This document shows, piece by piece, positions 28,578 through 37,980 of a DNA stretch of 64,000 nt. Source of the DNA: Echiichthys vipera (lineage: Eukaryota > Chordata > Actinopteri > Perciformes > Trachinidae). The position numbers and the translations under genes are program-made. The notes below the pieces were generated by a model. That model saw only the letters and a list, made by a program, of their open reading frames with translations. It searched no databases and was not told where the DNA came from. The stretch covers positions 14,657,241 through 14,721,240 of the forward strand of contig OY829662.1 in assembly GCA_963691815.1 (NCBI GenBank), given 5' to 3'. Numbering within the stretch: position 1 is the first letter of the stretch; each line of letters starts with the position of its first letter.

Positions 28578-28658
28578 TTTATTTTGACATTGTGAATGTG
28601 CACCAATACAAAAAACACTGCAAGTTAAAATACTCTTTCACATACATTGTAATTTATT
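28578..28658 (-). other. Candidate polyadenylation signals downstream of gcgr
   Basis: On the minus strand the first canonical AATAAA hexamers I find after the stop codon are at 28658-28653 and 28583-28578. A closer ATTAAA lies at 30268-30263. The 3' UTR could therefore be about 1.0 or about 2.7 kb. A CCCCCCC plus T19 run (plus strand 30720-30745) lies within it. Which signal is used cannot be told from the sequence. Confidence 0.25.
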
Positions 28659-29536
28659 CTTTCACCATTTTTTCACCAAGTTTGATAAGCGGACACAATA
28701 TATGATGAACTGTATACACCTGAACACAGTCAGCTTTTACTGATGGGTTCTTCACACAAATACTGTACATAACCACCTTTAAGAAAAAATAAAAAAGGAA
28801 CGTACTAATTGGGCCCCTTATAGAATACATTCAGACAGAACCACTTAGGTCCAGAAAGGGGAGTGACCCAATCTGCTGGCTTCAAAAACATACATGGTCA
28901 CAGCTTAAATGTATTATTTTGAAATAAAATTAGCAATATACTTTGAAGACATATACTTTACTGAATTCTTTTTTACTGAGGTGCACAACATTCCTTTGTG
29001 ACAGTATCCAAACATTTCTCTGCAAAACAAGAAAAAGACACTGTCAATTCACCTCTGGGCAACAGCAGCGCCAGTGTGTGCGTCATTCTCCCAGCTCATT
29101 TCTGAGTACTGGGTTCTACCTGCTCTATTACAATCCTCAGCAGACACTGATGAAAAATAGCCTCAGCCTGCAATTTTTTTTTCTTACAGACTTAACACAG
29201 ATGGAGTAAATGCATGGAGCTATTATCTGATTGACAAACACATCGCTGTTGTGCTCTACTTTTGCTCTGAACTACAAAATGACACAGAGGAATCACACTG
29301 AGAGTTGCTTACATAATAAAACACAGAGCTGTGTCCTCCTTATGACTTATATAGGCATGACTTCTGGGAATATGTGATACTGTATATACTAGAGCGGGAC
29401 TCAAGACGACCTCTGGCCTCTGTGTAAAGCCAGTTGTACTGGTTTACATCAACCCATCTTCATCTGGCTGCAATGATTAATCCTACATCTACAAATCTGG
29501 AATACTGAAGCTACACACATTCATACTCACCTGAAA

Positions 29537-29540
<4 letters not shown>

Positions 29541-29603
<63 letters not shown>
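29541..29603. repeat. (CA)n microsatellite
   Basis: 63 bp of uninterrupted AC dinucleotide repeat. Confidence 0.97.
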
Positions 29604-29607
<4 letters not shown>

Positions 29608-31282
29608 TGCAAAGAAATAAATTGAAACCAATCAAATAAATCACCTGTATAAACACATATATACACACAGTATTTACCATTTATAAATTAACATTGTGCA
29701 AATAATCATACATACAAAGTCAAGTTGAGTTAGCTCTTGCAGAAGTTTAAGCAACTTAAAGATGAATTAACGCCCTTCCCTTTTAAAAAAATGCAATAAA
29801 AATAGCAATTTACAAGCAAATGTACCACTGCTGATTTCTTTAGACACTAGAATGTTTACTGGAGAGGTTTTGTTCTTCTTTTAGGGTGCAGAGTTTTTGT
29901 TCTAAGTGTCAGCCACTGCACACACACGAGGCAAGGATTAATATTAAACACTATCTGAGTAACTTGATGCAGGCTTTCTGATTTTTTGGCATTTGCTCAG
30001 TGGAGAAACGGATGTGATGACACTGTATGACTCACATAACTTATCACTTGAACTCAATCATTATGTGCAATCTGCATGCACGGCAGCCTACTTTTAAACT
30101 CGCAAAAAACACCCTTGTCCCAGAGATGACATATTACTTTGAGTCACACAGTGTGTGTTGGATTCATACTTTATGTATGCATGTGTGACTTTACAGGTCA
30201 TGTCTATACGCTGCATAGCCTATTTTTATCCTTATTTTGAGTGCATGATTTCTTCTGTCAGCTTTAATCTCAAGGGTTGAAAGCTTGTAGAGGTTTACAC
30301 AGTATGCCAGGACATGTGTGCCGGACATCTTGATGACAAGGGGTAAAAAAAAACCGACATATTTTATGATGCACACAACTGCAACCATTCCCCTTGAAAA
30401 CACAAACCACAATTACAGTTAAAACTGCAGCCATTGGCAGTATCCAAGATTACGCCTATTTAAAAAATACCTTTTTTTTAAATTGTAAAACACCTAGTCA
30501 AGCAATGATTGATGTTTTAGCTTATTTATAATTCATATCATCTCTTGACCTCTTCTAATGTCCATATGTAAGACAGAAATTACCCGAAGCTGCCAATTTC
30601 CAATGTCCAATGTAATAACCTTACTGTAGGAGGTACAGCCGGCAGAATGTGTCTTCTTTTCCTGTATATTTTCATCAAAGTAGAAACAAGAAAACCATTT
30701 ACAGATATCAGAGCAAAGGAAAAAAAAAAAAAAAAGGGGGGGGCTTCATGCCTCTGTTCCCTAACATCTTGTTTTGAGTCACTTGTTTGGTCTTTTTTGT
30801 GTATTCAGTTCAATGTCCAGTTTGCCTTTTACCTCCAGTACCACAAAAGCACACACATGTGATGCACAGCGCAAATCAAGCAGAGGCTAAGGACCCTGTT
30901 CCTTTTTTGTTGTTGTCTTGTTTTGTTTTCGTTGTTGCTATTTGAGGTTGAAGGTTTTTTTTGTAATATTATTTTTTACATGGCTTATCTGTCTTGAAAT
31001 GCTGTTTTCGTATTGTTTCTTTCATGGTCCAGCAAACATGTACAGAAATCAATTCACGAGGCTCAACGCACAGTGTATTGGAGTTGGACATATTATTCTC
31101 CATTCTCAGGCTGAGGAGTTTTGGCTCATTCACCCAGTGACGCCGATCTGTGGGCAAAGACCATTCTGACAAATGAGTCTATCAACCCAGCTCTTCACAG
31201 CCACCCAGGGCAATATGTCAGAGCCAAATGAGTGCTTGAGGCCCTCCAACTTTCTTCATAAAATTCTTATTCCCAGCTCCTT

Positions 31283-31648
31283 TCACAGGTTGCTCTCCAC
31301 ATTTTCTCTCTGCCCTTTGTAACACTGCACCTTGTCCGTAAGGCTGATGTCCTCCAGTAGGGTGCAGTTGCTGACGGTTCCCTCATGAAGCGGGGAGGCG
31401 CATTGGCCTGCCCCCTTACTGTTGACCATACCGTTGTGGCATCCAGCAACAAGCATGTGCGTCTCCTCAGGGCTGCAAACCGGGGAAGAGGTTTTGGCGA
31501 TGTCTGGGAGGTGAGGCAGACGAGAGACGTGGTTTAACAGGCTAGCTGTCTTTGTGTTGGGGGTATTGCTGTAGGTGTGGCGATACTCCTCCTCGATGTT
31601 CCTCCCTAGCTTCCAACGCTTCCACTTCTTCAGGATCTCCGACTGCAC
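31283..31648 (-). CDS. gcgr: gcgr coding exon 13: helix 8 and C-terminal tail
   Basis: Encodes residues 387-507 and stop TGA (31285-31283). VQSEILKKWKRWKLGRNIEE is helix 8 (human VQSELRRRWHRWRLGK). The cytoplasmic tail is longer than in human GCGR and rich in Ser and Thr, possible kinase/arrestin sites, with several cysteines. The acceptor CTCCTCTCCTCAG is strong. Confidence 0.94.
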   Translation of the reverse strand: MQSEILKKWKRWKLGRNIEEEYRHTYSNTPNTKTASLLNHVSRLPHLPDIAKTSSPVCSPEETHMLVAGCHNGMVNSKGAGQCASPLHEGTVSNCTLLEDISLTDKVQCYKGQRENVESNL

Positions 31649-34600
31649 CTGAGGAGAGGAGGGAGACAAAAGCAGATGTTATTAATGTGATAATGGGGAA
31701 AAAGTCGGGGGTTGACAAAAGTGCTTATTGTCATCCAAATGAGGAGACTCACTTCTTTGTTGACAAAGCAGTACAAGATGGCCACCAAGAGACCCTGTGG
31801 AGACAACCATCCCTGGATCAGTCCCCTATCATTAACTCATAGATCACAGAAACAACAGTCACTCATACATATTATTGAAAATCTAATATTTGAAGCTATG
31901 AAAAATATAAAAATATTGCCATGTGTTGTAGTGTATCATGGGACATTGCAAGTTGTTGTTTTATGACAAAACCAACAAGTTGAAAGTCTCATGGCTGCAA
32001 TTGTCGTCTCTGACTTTGTCTTATTGTCCTCTCTCATTTGCTGTCTTCATCAAAGCGATTACCCTGTTGGTTGACTGTAATCTTGACATACATCATCCAT
32101 GTCCCCGTAGCAAAAAGGTCACTGTCATTATGTCACAGTGTGACACAGCCAGTTAGCAGCACAGACAGCACATTATGTTAATGTAATCTCTACTGACACA
32201 TGGATAAATACAGCCCTTCTCAATTGTCTGGGGGAAGGGAAACTCAGACATGCAGCGACTTCTGAATGGATCGCTAAACAAGCTCATCTGGAACGTCCCT
32301 AAAATAAGATTAAAGAATAATGTTTGCAGTTAACTTTATATGGCGTACATTTTTAGATTTGGATTTGATTAGCAGATAAATGTATTTTGTCCCAGTACAG
32401 TCTCACCCAATCTCACTCAAACCCCTAATCTAAACTGAATGACAATGCTAGTTACTGAGTTATTTCATAAATGCTGTGGTCAATGATTATGACAGACAAT
32501 TTGGTTCAAGTTCTTTTTTCGGATTCCAACCTGGAAGGAGGAGAAGAAGAGGTCACTAAAGAGCTTGGTGAGACGCAGACCGATGGTGGCCTTGGTGGAC
32601 TCGTCTGTGACAAAGATGAAGACCATCTGATGGATGCCCAGCAGAGGGATCAGGGTTAGAGTCGACTTAGCCAACCTGAGATGGAGAGGGATGAGAGACA
32701 AATAGAGAGGCATTAGTGGACATAATAATGTAAAAAAGTAAAAGAAAGTAAAGAGTAAAATAAGTTTTAACATTTGAACTCACCTGAATTTGTAATCTGT
32801 GTATCTCATCTGGTGCGCTCGAAGTTTTGACACAAGAATTTTGATGATATGGATAAAGATAAGGAAGTTGATCTGTGAAAGACAGACACCGGTGTTGATA
32901 ATAACAGTTTAGGGTGCATGACAAACAGAGTGTGAAGGTCATAGCTTGGATTTGTGGTTTGAAGACACTGGCAGCTGTCACTCCATAAACATTGGACCAA
33001 TTGACTTTGCATTTGAAAAACATAACAGCAAAATGTCTTTCCAGAAACACAGTATCATGCACATATGAACAGGAGAAAAAACTCAAAAACTTTGCAGGTA
33101 AAACAAAAGCCATCTACATGGATTAATACCAATCCAGTCTTTAAGTCTGACGTAACACGCTTTAAAAATACAATTTTATTTCTGGGTCCAAATACTCAGT
33201 CGATCAAAACAAACAACAATGGCTGAACCTATGGACTTTGTACGATTATTGCAATAGGGTTTGGGTTTGTTTTTTTCCCTCCGTTTTCTGTTTCAGATCT
33301 GTTCAAAAATAGTACTGTGAAAGGGTGTTACGTCCCGACTTAGAGACTGAATGTTATGTACTTACAGCTGAAGCACAGGAACCCTGTCACAGCAGCTGAC
33401 ATTTCAAGAAGCAGCAGGTGTTCTCTAATGAAAATCACTTATGATGTGACCTTTATATTTACAATTAAATTGTTACTGGTAATTTTCAGTAGCTTGGCCA
33501 AAGGAAGTGAAATAACCTCCAGGCATTTTGTGATTATTCTAAACACAGTGTCCCCAAAGCATTGCTTTCGACAAATGAGAACACTCACAGGCCTATAAAC
33601 ACAGTGCTTAATGGATTGAGCAAACGTTACACACCAAAGACACATTAAATGTTTCTGGATGAAGCTTTTTGCATGTATATAATAAACGTTATTTCATATT
33701 TGCATAGACTTTGATCGTTCAAGAGCAAAATTACATGTTTATATTATTACATAAATATTACATATTTAAGTGTTTATTACTGAGTGAACTTTCTACTGAT
33801 GTGCATCCTGAACATGGTGGGCTCGGGATAAAGAGGGAAACACAGAAATGGAAACCAGCCCTCCCGTCCCTGCAACAACTCAAACACAGGAATTCCTGTG
33901 AGATACAGGCCACTTAGCAGGAAGATTAATGCATGGAAAATGCCCGGATGTCTGTGTAACTGACCTGACATAAGAGCCATGATAAATTGGACTTATATAA
34001 AATCTCAGAACTGACCTTTCCACTACAATAAAGGTCCTGGTCACACTATGGATAGGGGTTAGCTACATTGTGTACTAGCAAAAGTCATATTTCTTTAACC
34101 CAAAAACCTTTGATTCTGAAAATGTTTCCCAGATGTTTGGCCTGAAGCACTGAGCCTTTTACACTTCATGAATAAACAAGGTGTGTTTAATATTGTATAG
34201 TGTATAAATAGAAAAAGTGGAAATGCAAAAGTGGTGGGTGAATATGTGTGATGTGCGAATGCACTTTCTTTTGTCAGTGCAAAAATAAACAACTTACATG
34301 GACACCTTGGATTAAAATGTTTAGAATCATCATGTGAAAGGAGGGAACGTACTGTAATGGCAAAACAAATATGTATTAGACAGAAAGAGAATGAGAGAGA
34401 GAGAGGGGAAATTACCACAACTGCCAGAAGAATCGGAGAACGGATGATCCACCAGTAATTCATGTTTATATTTTGCCCCCAGCATCTGAACAAGAACAGG
34501 AAGTGAGATACAACCAGAAAAAAAACTTGTGTTTTCAAACAAGGCTCACTGTCAATGATATTTTGTTCATATTTTGTTTGGCAACTCTGCAAAAGTAGAA

Positions 34601-37600
34601 AGTTTTCCTCTCCCTTTACATAAGGCAGTGTGTCGGCTGTGAAAACCCCTTTCAAGCCCATTTGCTACTTGAGTGTGTCTACTTGACCTTAAGAGATTAC
34701 ATGTTGAAGTGTGTGAACATAAAATATTGAAAACTTGACGACACAACTGCTGTTCTGACACAGTTTATTTGGCTTCCTGCAGAAGATAAAACGTGTGAAA
34801 AGTTATGTGAAAAGTTTAATTGCGGGCAACCCCTCGTAGTCATCATGTGTTAAATTGACCATGAGCAAGTATAAACATTGAGATGTTTAAGAGGAAGACC
34901 ATCTGCCAGCTTTTTTTGGGGATATGAGGTGCTTTCAACACAAGTGAGCTAAAATCTAAAATGCTTGGCAGGGTTTGATAGCTGCTACGAGGAATGAGGG
35001 AAGGGAAAGAGAAAAAAGGAGAGCACTGTGGAAACTTACTCTTGATTTTCATATAGGTATTTAGTTATCACCCACGGCACAAGGAATATTAACGGGGTAC
35101 CTGTAAAGACATGAGAGCTGTTTAAATTCAAATCAGTCATTTTTTAAACCAGAATTAAAGCCATCTGCATTGATCTGCTCTCGTTTAATTTCCTTTCATC
35201 CAAAAAGTATCATCCAGTACATCATTTTGCCCACTTTGCATTCCCTCACGTATTACTCCACACAGAAACACACACTCGCAGAGCTCACCCCAGCCGATGC
35301 ACAGGTAGATTTTGAAGTAGTTCCTCTCCGTAAACACAGTGATGACCAGGAGGTTGTGGAGGTAGATGCCTTCCACCAGCAGCCAGTAGCTGTTGGCCAT
35401 GATACTGTACTGCATCATCACCATGGCGATGCGACAGCTAACTGCCGTCTGCAAGTAAATAAAAGTTTATGTCACAAATTATACAATTCCAAGCTGTCTG
35501 TTAAACATTATTTCACGAGAGGGATGATGATGGTGATGAGGGAGATGAGTGCTGCAGCAGATGGAAGTTCCTTCTGCCGCCAGGATGCAGACTTTGTGCC
35601 AGCGGCCATGAGATTATACAAAAGTAGCATCTTTAGCTCCAGCCTCAGCCAGCTGTGACCCCCAAACACAAGCATTCTACGCATCAACCCATGTGGTGGA
35701 ACCTCCCCCGTTCTATGAAAAATTAGCTGCTACAGCTACTTTGTAGTTACCCTTTCACAAGAATACCATTATCACTTTCCACACATACAGCTATTATTTA
35801 AGAGTAATTGTATAAATAGTTGTATATATAGTTATGATTTGGTTGATGGAGCTTGTTTAACCTGAAAGAGAGAAATTGTCGTTGGTGATAAGGGTAGGCG
35901 TAAGGGTAAGGGTATTATATTTGTAGTAAATCAGTATAAGCTGTGTTTTTAAGAGTATTATGTTCTGTGTACTATGATTTATTTTCTTTTTTCTTTTTTC
36001 CACTCATATTTTAACTGAATGAAATAAGCCAAATCAAGTTATTCCTTTACATATTCATTTACATATTTGTTTCACTGTACTGTTATACAAATCATAATTA
36101 TTGCAGCATATATCCAGGCCATATTCTTTGCACGATCTTTGAGACAAACATAATGGTTGCATCAAATAATCAGAATAATAGCACAATGCTTAGATGCAGA
36201 CCATGCATGGCCCAGTTACTGACAAAAAATACATTTTTCATTATTAGTAATACAAATTTGAAGAATTGTGCATCTTTGAGTGCTTTCCAGATTTGTTCTC
36301 TTTGGCACGACTGACCTCATTGTTGACCAGCAGCTCCACTGGAGGCATAGATGCCCGGGCTTCCAACAGAGCGTCTTTGATGAGGATGGACAGTGCTCGC
36401 AGGATGAAGGAAGCAAACAGATTCATGTGGATGTTGTTCCTCATGCAGTGCAATTTCCTGATGAATGAGAGGTAACAATTCTGTCTTTCTTCACCTTAAT
36501 CGTTCACAGATAAAAAAAATTGCAATACAGCTCAAATGAACAGTTTGAGATTTGGGGAGATGTTGTCACTTTTTTACTGCGAGTTAGATGTCTATGTGGT
36601 AAATATGAAGCTGCAGCTTAGCTTAGTTTACTACAAAGACTGGGAACGCAGAAACATCAGCACCTATATAGCTGATTAAGGTACTGTTCAGAACCAAGAA
36701 ATAATCCAGCAAACTATATAGTGTGTTAATGAGAGAGCTTTTAAGCTGTGTGTATTTTTTTATAGCTTTGCAATGGTAGCTCTGCATATTTACACTCTGC
36801 TACAAATGCCAGCAGGGTGACGAAATGCTGAGTGTCTATCCTGCGTTCAGCACTGCCATGCACTTTTTCTTTCATTTTTTGGGTTGTCCAAAATTGAAAA
36901 ATGTTCAACTTTGGGTTAAAAACTGCGCTTGTCACTGTGGAGGAGGGGCGGGACAAATACCATCCATCACACTCTACATGTAGGCTACAAGTGCTAAACA
37001 ACAACAGAGAAGAAATGAACACTTCTGGTCTCTGAGTATCCATTTATTAACCCACAGATGGACGGGTCCTTCCTCTTTCCATACATGCAACAGCCTTCCC
37101 TTCATCCAGAAGACGTCCGACATGTTTACTTCCGTTGAAATTCTGTATCATAGCAACCAGACACAACTAGCGTCTGACCTGAAGAAGCTATCAAGCACTC
37201 CAAAATGGGCTTTTTCAGAGGAGGGCCTGCCCCTTTTAGCTAGAAAAAAAAGGTTTGGTGGACAGACGGCCCAAGAATTGCTAAAAGGTACATTTTGTTA
37301 GCATTGGACACGGCCAGGCTAGCTGTTTCCTCCTGCTTCCAGTCTTTGTGCTACGCTAAGCTAACCAGCTGCTGGCTGTATCCTTATATATAATGAACAG
37401 ACATGTATGTCGTATCAGTTATTCCATGTAACTCTCCACCAGAGAGCAAAGAAGTTTATTTCCCAAAATGTCTAACTAGTCCTTTAAATGTTATTTCCCT
37501 GCTGCGTGTGATGCAGTTTGATAGAACTGTTTTCCTATAATTCACAAGAACTGAAAATCCTCATTACCTGAAGAATATGAGGATGCCAAGCGCCAACACC

Positions 37601-37949
37601 AAAGCCACCAGTGATAAGGAATATCCCACTGTGTACATAATCCGAATGTGGCCATAGTACTGCTGCAAATAAGACACAGATGAACAAATGGATTTAAGAA
37701 TATTTATTGTTTTTTTTGTTTTGTTTTTCATGTATTAAAGGACTTACTACAAAGAAAATATTAGCATAATTTAATGCCTTCAAGAAGGATAACAAGGGGG
37801 ACATTTCTTACCAGACTTTGATCACTAGAGTCACACTCGCTTGTATTCTTTGTTATCACCCACTGGCCGTTTGCATCACATTCCTTATACACCATGCCGT
37901 GTTGAACTGAACACACACACACACACGCACACACACACACACACGCACA

Positions 37950-37980
<31 letters not shown>

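Larger units (their letters stand above)
25490..31282. other. 3' flank of gcgr, gene-free
   Basis: No other gene recognised. The portion next to 31283 must include the gcgr 3' UTR on the minus strand; its far end is unknown. A CA tract (29541-29603) and an A19-G7 run (30720-30746) are the main simple repeats. Confidence 0.5.

Noticed and set aside
34095..34661. 188-codon minus-strand frame
   Set aside because: It reads through gcgr exon 9 (34485-34416) and its flanking introns. Only the exon part is coding.
35170..35658. 162-codon plus-strand frame
   Set aside because: Antisense shadow of gcgr exon 7 and its introns; no independent support.
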